DNA from: Companilactobacillus mishanensis | GTDB taxonomy: Bacteria > Bacillota > Bacilli > Lactobacillales > Lactobacillaceae | NCBI RefSeq assembly: GCF_003946505.1 | Contig: NZ_RHON01000008.1 | Span: forward strand, 1-64,000 | Length of the DNA stretch: 64,000 nt | Reading direction: 5' to 3' | Shown here: in pieces, positions 1 to 7,969 of the stretch | Position numbering within the stretch: position 1 is the first letter of the stretch | Layout: each line of letters opens with the position of its first letter | Translations under genes and position numbers: made by a program | The notes under the pieces: generated by a model | Database searches by the model: none | Seen by the model: only the letters and a program-made list of their open reading frames with translations | What the model was told of the DNA's origin: nothing

Positions 1-1
1 A

Positions 2-112
2 AGTGCAATAGACAATTGGATCCGTTACTACAATACGAAACGAATCAGATCATCCAACAACTGGTTAACCCCAAATGAGATGAGACTTTCGTATAAACAA
101 AAAATCGTCTAA
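2..112 (+). CDS. C-terminal tail of an IS3-family transposase (OrfB), cut by the window edge
   Basis: The first 36 codons read in one open frame to a TAA stop. They encode a tail with the pattern IDNWIRYYNTKRI followed by NWLTPNEMRL, which is the usual end of IS3/IS150-type OrfB integrases (YIxYYNxxRI then LxPxExR). The start and the DDE catalytic core lie outside the window, so activity cannot be judged. It is followed immediately by a perfect 13-bp hairpin. Family assignment rests only on this short tail. Confidence 0.6.
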   Translation, partial: SAIDNWIRYYNTKRIRSSNNWLTPNEMRLSYKQKIV

Positions 113-133
113 TCACATATTGTGATTAGACGA
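105..133. terminator. Bidirectional intrinsic terminator
   Basis: A perfect 13-bp inverted repeat (105-117 with 121-133) has a three-base loop and A/T-rich flanks on both sides. It lies between the transposase tail (+) and the convergent surface-protein gene (-), so it can serve both. Confidence 0.75.
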
Positions 134-181
134 ATAAAATTTAAAATAAACTCCAATTAATGGGGTTCACTTCACCTCGTT

Positions 182-2302
182 TTATTTTGGTGTATTTAGA
201 AGTGACCAACACAATGACGATTTGAATTTTCCATCTTCAAATTGATTATCGGCAATATATAACTTTAATCCTTCAGTTTTTGACCAAGTTAATGATTTGA
301 GAGACTCACCTTCATCTGTTTCTTCAACTAAGCAAGGTTTATCAGTAATTTCATTGATATTGTGTTCATCGATATAATATTGGAATTCGATTGGAATTTT
401 TTCGTGATTATTTGGATCAATGTTTTTAAAAGGTTCTTTCACTGTTAAATAAAGCTGAACATGGTTCTTCATTCTTCTAGAATCAAGTATATGAATGGCT
501 TCGAAATCATCCATTACATCTTTTCTTTCTATTAGAAGTCCTTTTAGTTTCTGTCTGACTCCATAGTTGATAGGTTTGGTACTTATTTCAATACAGTTTT
601 TAATGAAGTATATAGAATTATCCATTGCATGCTTCTTATACGTAAGTCCTGTAAAAGTGGTATTTTCAAAATACGCGGAAGACCTAAATATTGAATTTTG
701 ATGATTTTGAACTTTAGTTATAAGTTCTATTTCATAAGTTTGTAGTCGATTGATTTTAAAGTTGCTAAATACTATCTCTTTATTATCTGTCAGTTGACTT
801 AGGCTGTATTTAGAATTGGGAATTGCCACTCCGTCAATTAGGATTGTTTGCAATTTTTCATTATTGCTATACGGAATTCTTAACGTGCCAGGAATCTCTG
901 TGGTTTCAAAATATTTGGACTCATCTTTAATATTAATTTTTCTGTGAATGATATCATTCTTAGCTACACTTCTGATAGCCTGGTTATCATTTTGATTGTC
1001 GTCATATGTCTCGTTGAAAATATCATTTTTAACTAATATAGTTGGCTCACTATCAGTAACCTGAAGAGTAGCAGTATTAGTCGTAATAATTTTTGTCTTC
1101 CTGGAGTTTGAATTTGGATCTTCATAATTGAATGTAAGCTCAGCATAATATTGAGAATTGTCATCCGATATTTTTGCTTTTGGTATTATCAGTTTTCCGT
1201 TGTTTTCAGTCGATATCTCTTTAGGATCCAAGACTCCATCTTTTCGATACCATTTGGTGCTGGTAGGTGATTGATCAAATTTCCCTAGGAGTTTAAATTC
1301 AACATCTTCACCAGAATAAACACTTTGATCATCTAATCCACCGCCAATGCGAATCTCTTTAGTGTCTGTAAGAATCGTGCCATCAGGGTTTTTCATTTCT
1401 CCAATGACGGTTACAGTACCTGAGAGCCCCTCTATATTAGCAATTAAATCTCCGTCGGTAGTTACAGTAGCGATATTTGCATTTCCTGGATTTTTGAGGC
1501 GATAAGAAGTCTCACCTGTTGAATTTTCTGGATCTGGAATAATATCAAGTGTTGTAGCATTATCAGAACCCTTGACGTTATATAAATAATCATCTTCTGC
1601 CACAAGCTTAATCGAAGATGCATTTACTGGATTGGGAAGAGTGTGAACAGCTGCTACCTTTGAGAAAACATTTGGTTGAATATGTAAATTGACTCCATAT
1701 GTCCACCAAGAGTGGAGTTGATAAAATACCGTCCCAACTTCTTTTCCATTAACTTTTATTTTTCTTGTTTGTCCAAATGTAGAAGTAGGAGAATACCATC
1801 TTGGATCAACATTGGGTTTTATATTTTTAGCATCGATGTGATACCAGTCATATACTTGGGGGGTGAAAGGAAAGACAAGCGAAATACCTGTGTTTCGATC
1901 TGACTTAGTTTTTATCGTCACACTTTTACCTTTTTCAATGTAATAACCTTTTTTAGGTTGTACTGTAAATCCAGAGGTGAACCACCAGCCTAGTGCTCTG
2001 ATTGGATCAGGAGTTGGGACAAATCGTTGTGGATAAACAAGCATTTCATCATTACTTTTAGGCGTTTTTAGCTCTTCAGTCTTGGCTTCATTGTCAAAGA
2101 CTTGTTCATTCTTATTCTGTTCATCCATTGGTTTTTGAGTCTCAGTTGGCATAAGTTCCGTTGGACTATCTTGAGCAATTGTTATTTCTTCTTTATTGTT
2201 TTCGCTTTGAGCACTCTCGACATCAATAGGACTTTTGGAGAAACTTCCAACTGTCAGCAACAAAAATAAGTAGAGTGAGAATGCAAATGATTTCTTTCGC
2301 AT
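182..2302 (-). CDS. Large secreted WxL-like cell-surface protein with Ig-like region
   Basis: A 706-residue exported protein. The N-terminus has two lysines and a hydrophobic stretch (about residues 5-22), then a Glu/Gln/Asn-rich linker (about 30-90). The middle contains beta-rich segments, including an Ig-like stretch around a GLDDQSVYSGEDVEF motif and a WYRKDG motif. The C-terminus resembles a WxL surface-attachment domain: an LTWS segment, then CWSLLNTP at the extreme end. WxL domains bind non-covalently to the peptidoglycan of lactobacilli and enterococci. No LPXTG anchor is seen. AAGG lies just upstream of the ATG. The terminal WxL is divergent, with Cys before the Trp. The gene stands alone, not in a recognisable WxL/DUF916 operon. 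Confidence 0.6.
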   Translation of the reverse strand: MRKKSFAFSLYLFLLLTVGSFSKSPIDVESAQSENNKEEITIAQDSPTELMPTETQKPMDEQNKNEQVFDNEAKTEELKTPKSNDEMLVYPQRFVPTPDPIRALGWWFTSGFTVQPKKGYYIEKGKSVTIKTKSDRNTGISLVFPFTPQVYDWYHIDAKNIKPNVDPRWYSPTSTFGQTRKIKVNGKEVGTVFYQLHSWWTYGVNLHIQPNVFSKVAAVHTLPNPVNASSIKLVAEDDYLYNVKGSDNATTLDIIPDPENSTGETSYRLKNPGNANIATVTTDGDLIANIEGLSGTVTVIGEMKNPDGTILTDTKEIRIGGGLDDQSVYSGEDVEFKLLGKFDQSPTSTKWYRKDGVLDPKEISTENNGKLIIPKAKISDDNSQYYAELTFNYEDPNSNSRKTKIITTNTATLQVTDSEPTILVKNDIFNETYDDNQNDNQAIRSVAKNDIIHRKINIKDESKYFETTEIPGTLRIPYSNNEKLQTILIDGVAIPNSKYSLSQLTDNKEIVFSNFKINRLQTYEIELITKVQNHQNSIFRSSAYFENTTFTGLTYKKHAMDNSIYFIKNCIEISTKPINYGVRQKLKGLLIERKDVMDDFEAIHILDSRRMKNHVQLYLTVKEPFKNIDPNNHEKIPIEFQYYIDEHNINEITDKPCLVEETDEGESLKSLTWSKTEGLKLYIADNQFEDGKFKSSLCWSLLNTPK

Positions 2303-2531
2303 TTGTTATTCCTTGGCTTTCTAATATTACATCCAGTGGTAGTCTTCAATTAGAATGAATGGGTTTACAAAAATATATTTCTAGAATATTTTATCGAAAA
2401 GTAAACGGCCTGGATACCAGTAGTTTGATATAAATAAATATTAATAGAAGAATGTTTTTGTTATTTATGTTGCAATTGCAACTAAACAGTTCTATGATTA
2501 TTTTTATTAAATAAAAGTTGAGGCGACAGAA

Positions 2532-2984
2532 GTGGAAGAGATTTTACGTCCAATTGGAATGATTGCCCGTTCATTAGATTCGATATCAAACATTGAATTT
2601 AAGAATATTGACCTTACTCGTGGCCAGTATTTATATCTGGTACGCATAGAAGAGAATCCCGGTATTATATTGGAGAAGTTAGCCAACATCATTAAAATCG
2701 ATAAGACAACTGCAGCTAGAGCTGTTCAAAAATTGGAGAAACAAGGATTGATCAAGCGAACTAATGATGATGCCAATATGAAAATTAAACACTTATTTAC
2801 GACGGAGAAGGGCAAAAAGATTTATCCATTAATCAAACGAGAAAATGATTATTCAAATCAAGTTGCCTTAAATGGTCTCAGTGTCGAGGAACAGAGATTA
2901 CTGAGTGAGTACTTATTGAAAGTTGCTGACAATATTAATCAGGACTGGGAATTTGTAAAATCTGGTGGGAGACGAAAATACTAA
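2532..2984 (+). CDS. MarR-family transcriptional regulator
   Basis: A 150-residue winged-helix protein with the MarR layout. An N-terminal helix precedes the recognition region (LEKLANIIKIDKTTAARAVQKLEKQGLIKR), followed by a wing with an RTNDDANMK turn and a C-terminal dimerisation helix pair. It starts at GTG, with GAGG about 8 nt upstream. The stop codon lies within 10 bases of the next gene's ATG, so it is co-transcribed with the GNAT acetyltransferase. MarR proteins commonly control a neighbouring detoxification or efflux gene. The ligand cannot be told from sequence. Confidence 0.85.
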   Translation: MEEILRPIGMIARSLDSISNIEFKNIDLTRGQYLYLVRIEENPGIILEKLANIIKIDKTTAARAVQKLEKQGLIKRTNDDANMKIKHLFTTEKGKKIYPLIKRENDYSNQVALNGLSVEEQRLLSEYLLKVADNINQDWEFVKSGGRRKY

Positions 2985-2985
2985 A

Positions 2986-3483
2986 ATGGCAAACACAATC
3001 GAAATAAAACATGTTGATAATTTGGGTGCGCAGACACTCAGTGAAATTTCTAAAAAGACTTTTAAACAAACATTTGAAGCCGATAATACTGAAGAAAACA
3101 TGAATGAGTTTCTGGAAAACTCATACAATGTTCAACAGTTGAAATCAGAGATGAAAGATTCGAATTCTGACTTTTATTTCCTATTGTTAAACAATCAACC
3201 CATCGGTTATTCAAAAATTATTTCAAATAAAGATAATTTTGAATTAGAACGGATTTATATTTTGCAGGGTAATCAACGCAAAGGATTTGGCAATCTCTTA
3301 ATGGATCACGCAATAAGTTTGGCGAAGTTAAATCATGTATCTAGTATCAATTTAGGAGTTTGGGAACATAACGAGAATGCTAAGAAGTTTTACGCAAAGC
3401 AGGGATTTGTTAAAACCGGCTCGCACGTTTTCCAATTAGGTGATGATCCACAGACTGATTTTATTTTGAACAAGAAATTGTAG
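2986..3483 (+). CDS. GNAT-family N-acetyltransferase
   Basis: A 165-residue protein with the GNAT fold. The acetyl-CoA binding loop is in motif A (LERIYILQGNQRKGFGNLLMDHAI, residues about 85-108), and the C-terminal motif B reads GVWEHNENAKKFYAKQGF. The ATG at 2986 is preferred over an upstream in-frame GTG at 2965 because GGTGGGAG lies at usual SD distance and the longer form would overlap the MarR gene. It is translationally close to the MarR gene and 9 bp ahead of the broken B3/B4 gene. The acceptor substrate is unknown. Confidence 0.85.
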   Translation: MANTIEIKHVDNLGAQTLSEISKKTFKQTFEADNTEENMNEFLENSYNVQQLKSEMKDSNSDFYFLLLNNQPIGYSKIISNKDNFELERIYILQGNQRKGFGNLLMDHAISLAKLNHVSSINLGVWEHNENAKKFYAKQGFVKTGSHVFQLGDDPQTDFILNKKL

Positions 3484-3492
3484 GAGAATATT

Positions 3493-3831
3493 ATGAAGAA
3501 AATTATTGTAGCTAAAGAGTTCTGGAATTTATTTCCTGATGGTCAAATAAATGTTTTGACGTTACATGGAATCGATAATCGCGTGAATGAGGACGATGAT
3601 GTATATTTTCAGAAGATGTTAGATGAAGCTACCGTAGACTCAAAACAATATTTAACAGATGATACATTTAGATTGAATCCAGTAGTTGATCAGTGGCGTC
3701 AAGCTTTGAGAAAGTTCAAAACAAAGAATGGTGCACGCTGCTCAATCGAAGCACTACTAAAAAGAGTTTCTAAAGGTAAAACATTTTCACCAATCAACCC
3801 ATTAGTAGACATCTATAATAGTATTTCATAA
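3493..3831 (+). pseudogene. N-terminal half of a B3/B4 tRNA-binding-domain protein, interrupted by an IS605-type element
   Basis: 112 codons encode the first half of a B3/B4-domain protein (the domain found in phenylalanyl-tRNA synthetase beta). It includes the VDQWRQALRKF and NPLVDIYNSIS motifs. The reading frame ends in a TAA supplied by the first bases of the inserted element at 3829. The remaining 125 codons resume in frame at 5437. Joining 3828 to 5437 gives an uninterrupted protein of about 237 residues, the normal family length. GAGAA lies upstream of the ATG. Stand-alone B3/B4 proteins are thought to edit or bind tRNA. This copy is presumably inactive unless the element excises. Confidence 0.85.
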
Positions 3832-3850
3832 GAGTCTCAAGATAAGGAAA

Positions 3851-3870
3851 CCCAGTATTTAAATGCTGGG
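3851..3870. repeat. Left-end palindrome of the IS605-type element
   Basis: Ten-pair palindrome beginning CCCAG and ending CTGGG with one G-T pair, 22 bp inside the left boundary. It is likely the subterminal hairpin used for single-strand transposition. Confidence 0.6.
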
Positions 3871-4020
3871 AGGAATTATCGTTTTATGAGACTGCCTTTC
3901 TTAATTATAGTTTGTGGTACTCCTTTTAATATTCTTCTTGAACATATGTTCGTATATTGATATGATGGTTATATCGAATGATACATATTTGAAATTTCTT
4001 ATGCAGGGACGGGTAACAAG

Positions 4021-5262
4021 GTGCGCAAATTAATGAATGATTACCAGTACCATTATGGTGTGAAAGTTAGATGTTACCCTTCAGATAAACAGAAACAAAT
4101 CATTGAGCACAATCTTAATGGTTCTAGATTTGCTTATAATGAAATGGTTGCGATTGATAAAGAACTTTATCAACTGCGCAAATGTAAGTTATACATCAAA
4201 CAAGTCCAAGATCGAATCGATTATTTAACAGAGCGCAAGGAAAGTACGAAGTATCTTTTCGGACTTCGTTCTTGGCTGAATAAATTCAATGTTGGTACTG
4301 ATGTAACTAGTATGGCAATTCGAAACTATAAATCGGCTTGGAATCTGTTTATGAAAGTCCATACTACTGGTATTCCTAAATTCCATAAGAAACAACATTC
4401 AGGAAGCTTTCAATTACCAAATAGATATTCTTCAAAAGTTACAACTCCGTCATTATTCAACGGTAATATCAGATTTCTTGATAACAAGCGTATTAATATT
4501 TCCTTGATTGGACGTATCCGGGTATCCGGAAGCTATAAAAGAGTAATGGTGGAACATGCTGATATTCGTATTGGAACCGTGACAGTTTCTAAGGATGCAG
4601 TGGGAAACTATTACATCTCACTTCAATTGGCATCTGATTCTCCTTTTGTTCGGTCAGGGAAGAGTACGGGAGATTCAATTGGAATTGATCTTAATACAGA
4701 GAACTTCCTAACAACTTCTAATGGAGATGTTGTAGAGAATCCAAGATATTACAAAAAAAACAAGAAACGACTTGCTAAGCAACAACGGATTCTCTCTAGA
4801 AAACAACTCAGAGCTAAGAAAGAACATCGACGATTACCTGACTCAAAGAACTATCAAAAGCAAAGAGTCATTGTTGCCCAGTTACATAATGAAGTCTGTA
4901 ATCGTCGCACCAACTTCTTACATGAAACATCTACTGCACTCATCAAGAACCACGATCTGGTAGTAGTTGAAGAGTTAAGAAGTAAAAACTTGTTAAAAAA
5001 TCATGCATTAGCTATGAGCATCAGTGATGTTGGTTGGAGAACATTTCTACAAATGTTGGAATACAAGGCAGAGATGTACGATAAAGTCTTTATTGCAGTT
5101 GATCCAAAGTACACAACTCAAACATGCTCAAATTGTGGTTACGTAATGAAGGGTAAAGAAAGACTAACCCTTTCTGATAGAACATGGACTTGTCCTGACT
5201 GTACTCAATATCACATCCGTGATCACAACGCGGCTAAAAACATATTAGCTAAAGCAATGTAA
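4021..5262 (+). CDS. tnpB: TnpB RNA-guided nuclease of the IS605-type element
   Basis: A 413-residue TnpB with an N-terminal helix-turn-helix domain (VKVRCYPSDKQKQIIEHNL), a central OrfB_IS605 domain and a RuvC-like core. The three expected acidic residues are present: Asp223 in GIDLNTEN, Glu317 in VVVEELRSKNL and Asp401 in RDHNAAKN. A zinc ribbon CSNCGY...CPDC lies between the last two. TnpB proteins are ancestors of Cas12 and cut DNA guided by an omega RNA made from the right end of the element. Nothing suggests inactivation. The start is GTG after a GGG-rich stretch; ATG 4033 is an alternative. Confidence 0.92.
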   Translation: MRKLMNDYQYHYGVKVRCYPSDKQKQIIEHNLNGSRFAYNEMVAIDKELYQLRKCKLYIKQVQDRIDYLTERKESTKYLFGLRSWLNKFNVGTDVTSMAIRNYKSAWNLFMKVHTTGIPKFHKKQHSGSFQLPNRYSSKVTTPSLFNGNIRFLDNKRINISLIGRIRVSGSYKRVMVEHADIRIGTVTVSKDAVGNYYISLQLASDSPFVRSGKSTGDSIGIDLNTENFLTTSNGDVVENPRYYKKNKKRLAKQQRILSRKQLRAKKEHRRLPDSKNYQKQRVIVAQLHNEVCNRRTNFLHETSTALIKNHDLVVVEELRSKNLLKNHALAMSISDVGWRTFLQMLEYKAEMYDKVFIAVDPKYTTQTCSNCGYVMKGKERLTLSDRTWTCPDCTQYHIRDHNAAKNILAKAM

Positions 5263-5436
5263 AACTGTTCAGTCCGTTTGGCAACTTGCGGACTTTAAAG
5301 ACCTTGGTAATTACTATGTAAGACCCAGGAATACTGCGGTATATCTAGGCAACGGTGTATCTAGGTAAATTGTGATGCTAATGTGACTTGTTTCATTGGT
5401 TCTTACAAGCTCCCTACTTAAGTGGGGAGTAGTTGA
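5263..5436 (+). ncRNA. Candidate omega (guide) RNA scaffold at the right end of the element
   Basis: The 174 bp between the tnpB stop and the right boundary are non-coding and end in a structured palindrome (5410-5429). In characterised IS605 elements the TnpB guide RNA is transcribed through this region, often starting inside the 3' end of tnpB, with the guide taken from the flanking host DNA (here beginning CTGAAATATGGC at 5437). The exact ends are inferred from the family, not visible here. Confidence 0.4.
5410..5429. repeat. Right-end palindrome of the IS605-type element
   Basis: Ten-pair palindrome beginning CTCCC and ending GGGAG with one T-G pair, 7 bp inside the right boundary. It matches the expected right-end hairpin of IS200/IS605 elements. 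Confidence 0.6.
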
Positions 5437-5814
5437 CTGAAATATGGCTCACCATGCGGTGGCGAAAACATCGACAAGATTGATGGAGATCTCCAACTGG
5501 GAAAAGCAAAAGGTGGGGAAAGTTTCCGACCACTAGGAGATGACGACGATTCACCAGCCTTAACAGGAGAAATCATTTATTATGATAAAACAGGAGCAAT
5601 TTGTCGAAGCTTAAATTGGCGAGAAGCGCAACGAACAATGCTTACTGAAGACACAACCAACGCAGTAATGGTGCTAGAATCAATCAACGCAGAACAAGCA
5701 GCACGCGCAAATGAAGGAATATTAGAATTACAAGAACAATGTATGAAATACTTCAAAGTAGAAGGAACAACATTTAAACTAAATTCTGAAAATCCCTCAG
5801 CTGAAATAATGTAA
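5437..5814 (+). pseudogene. C-terminal half of the interrupted B3/B4-domain protein
   Basis: 125 codons continue the B3/B4 protein with GSPCGGENIDKIDGDL, AKGGESFRPLGDDD and ALTGEIIYYDKTGAICRSLNWREAQ motifs, typical of the second half of the stand-alone B3/B4 family, ending in TAA. It has no start codon or ribosome binding site of its own; the frame opens directly at the element boundary. A strong terminator follows. Confidence 0.85.
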
Positions 5815-5816
5815 AC

Positions 5817-5853
5817 AAAAAGTCCTGAAACATAAAAGTTTCAGGACTTTTTT
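5817..5853 (+). terminator. Intrinsic terminator of the B3/B4 gene
   Basis: 11-bp stem (5821-5831 with 5838-5848), six-base loop, then a T-run. Confidence 0.85.
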
Positions 5854-5936
5854 GATATTTTTTTACAATGATTTAAAGGATAGGGTTCAAATACTTCGGA
5901 TGAATTAGCTGGAGGAAAGAAATAGATTTCGGCTCA

Positions 5937-6034
5937 GTGGTGGGGTTTATCTTAGTGTACGAAGTACGCTTAGATAAAAACTCAGCTTTGAAATGATTGC
6001 GTATTTTGCAATTAGTTCAAAGTGAGTTCACCAC
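5937..6034. repeat. Interspersed fold-back repeat, copy 1
   Basis: About 100 bp that folds into two hairpins enclosed by an outer stem. The outer stem is GTGGTG (5937-5942) with CACCAC (6029-6034). Hairpin A (5946-5978) has a 15-position stem closed by GTAC-GAA-GTAC. Hairpin B (5986-6022) has arms CTTTGAA...TTCAAAG. A second copy in inverted orientation lies at 19323-19473; hairpin B is nearly identical there, while hairpin A has a different sequence that is still self-complementary. The rest of this 290-bp gap (5854-6145) holds no gene I can support. Confidence 0.7.
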
Positions 6035-6145
6035 GTTCCCTTCATTGATTGTTGATTGGCGTAGCCAATATTTTAAATGGTTGCGCACGCGCCAAAGGCG
6101 ACGTACGTTCATTAAAAAAATCGATTCAATTCCGGAAGCGGAAAC

Positions 6146-7795
6146 CTAGTGAACTATCTCGTCACCCAACACTGACGCATACAAATCATAAGCACCATCA
6201 AGGTTCTTACAACTAATTCCATGTTGTTTAAGAATACGTTCTGCAATATAACCACGTTGTCCACTCTTACAACTAATAATGTAAGTCTCATCTTTTGAAA
6301 ACTTGGATAAGTGATCGCGGATGCCATCCAACTCAACGTTAAATGCACCTTTCATGTGACCTGCAGCAAATTCTTTTGGAGTACGAACGTCTACAAGTTT
6401 TGCACCAGCAGCCATTTCGTCTTTCAATTCATACCATTGAATCGAATCGGTTTCTCCTTCAAGCACATTTTCAGCAATGTACCCGGCCATGTTCACGATA
6501 TCTTTGGCAACACCATATGGTGGGGCGTATGAAAATTCTAGTTCTGGTAAATCAGAAACTTTAACTCCTGCTTTGATAGCTGTTGCAATGATATCGATTC
6601 GTTTATCCATTCCGTTTGGACCGACTGCCTGGGCTCCATAAATCTTACCAGTTTTGCCATTGAAGATAACTTTCAAGACCATCTTTTGTGATCCAGGATA
6701 ATATCCAGCGTGGTCGCTACCTTCTAGGTGGATAACTTTATAATCGTAGTTCAGTGATTGTAATTGCTTTTCGTTCAAACCAGTAGAGGCAGCACCGATG
6801 TTGAATACTCGAACGATTGCTGTCCCCAAACTGCCTTTATTAGTTCTATTCAATCCAGAAATCACATCAGCAACTTGGCGTCCTTGTCTGTTGGCTGGTG
6901 ATGCCAAGCTGATAACGGCATCTTGCTTTGTAGTCGTCTGTTTAACAACGATTGCGTCACCGACAGCGTAGATGTCAGGTTCACTTGTTTGGTAATGGTC
7001 ATCAACTAAGATTCCGTCTTTCAAACCTAGTTTGATGCCAGCAGTTTTAGCTAGAGTTGAATCTGGTTTAACACCAACGGATAAGATAGTTAGATCAGAC
7101 TCGATTTGTGATCCATCATCCAAGATGATTTGTTTTCCATTTTCTTTAAACTCTCCAGCCGCCTTTTCTGTGATGGTAGTTACATTATTCTTTTCAAGTT
7201 CTGTTTGAACAAAACTTGCCATTTCTGTATCGATAGTTGGCAAAACGTGAGTTGCCTTTTCAACGATAGTTACTTTAATACCACGGTTAGCGAGTGACTC
7301 AGTTAGCTCTAAGCCAATGAACCCAGCACCGATAACTGTGGCAGTTTTAGGCTGCTTGTTTTCAACAAAATCCATGATTCTATCGATATCTGGTAAATTG
7401 CGTAACGTGAAAATATTATCTGCGGATGAAATGCCCTTGATATCAGGTACTAGAGGCTTTGCTCCGGGAGATAATATTAATTTGTCATAAGATTCTGTAT
7501 AAGTTTTTCCCTCATTATTTATATCTAGAGATTTATTTTTTGAATCAATTTTAATTGCTTCACTATTTGTTCGAACATCTAGATTAAATCTAGCTTTTAA
7601 TTTTTCTGGAGTTTGAACCAACAATTGTGATCTGTCTGTAATTTCACCAGCGAGGTAGTATGGTAGTCCACAGTTTGCGAATGAAACGTATGGTCCTTTC
7701 TCAACAACGATTATTTCAGCGTCTTCATTAAGTCTTCGTAATCTTGTGGCCGCTGACATTCCACCAGCAACGCCACCTACTATGATATATTTCAT
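6146..7795 (-). CDS. cdr: CoA-disulfide reductase with C-terminal rhodanese domain
   Basis: A 549-residue pyridine nucleotide-disulfide oxidoreductase. FAD-binding GGVAGG is at residues 7-12, the single redox cysteine Cys42 in FANCGLPYY, NADH-binding GAGFIG around residue 160, and the second FAD motif in YAVGDAI. A C-terminal rhodanese domain of about 90 residues carries Cys509 in ISCKSGQRG. This arrangement matches the CoADR-RHD family, which reduces CoA disulfide, CoA-persulfide or polysulfide with NAD(P)H. It is preceded on its strand by a GAGGA ribosome binding site and is transcribed alone. A role in sulfane sulfur (or selenium) handling is plausible but not shown. Confidence 0.85.
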   Translation of the reverse strand: MKYIIVGGVAGGMSAATRLRRLNEDAEIIVVEKGPYVSFANCGLPYYLAGEITDRSQLLVQTPEKLKARFNLDVRTNSEAIKIDSKNKSLDINNEGKTYTESYDKLILSPGAKPLVPDIKGISSADNIFTLRNLPDIDRIMDFVENKQPKTATVIGAGFIGLELTESLANRGIKVTIVEKATHVLPTIDTEMASFVQTELEKNNVTTITEKAAGEFKENGKQIILDDGSQIESDLTILSVGVKPDSTLAKTAGIKLGLKDGILVDDHYQTSEPDIYAVGDAIVVKQTTTKQDAVISLASPANRQGRQVADVISGLNRTNKGSLGTAIVRVFNIGAASTGLNEKQLQSLNYDYKVIHLEGSDHAGYYPGSQKMVLKVIFNGKTGKIYGAQAVGPNGMDKRIDIIATAIKAGVKVSDLPELEFSYAPPYGVAKDIVNMAGYIAENVLEGETDSIQWYELKDEMAAGAKLVDVRTPKEFAAGHMKGAFNVELDGIRDHLSKFSKDETYIISCKSGQRGYIAERILKQHGISCKNLDGAYDLYASVLGDEIVH

Positions 7796-7969
7796 GAAAA
7801 TTCCTCCTCGTTTCTCTTATATCTACTATAACATCATGAAATTTAATATATAGAAATATAATAATCCGACATGTTGTTTTAACGGACTTTTAATTTATGA
7901 AAAAACCAAGTAAAACCTAATAGTTATGTCACTAAGCTATTGTATAATAGCAGATAAGGAGATGAGGGA

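Larger units (their letters stand above)
3829..5436 (+). mobile_element. TnpB-only IS200/IS605-family element (1608 bp) inserted in the B3/B4 gene
   Basis: Both boundaries are defined by the split gene: the codons ending ATTTCA at 3828 continue with CTGAAATATGGC at 5437 with no duplication, as expected for IS200/IS605 single-strand insertion 3' of a short target motif. The left end carries a 20-nt palindrome (3851-3870) and the right end another (5410-5429). Terminal hairpins of this kind are what HUH transposases recognise. Only tnpB is encoded and no tnpA is present, so movement would need a transposase in trans. Confidence 0.85.
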
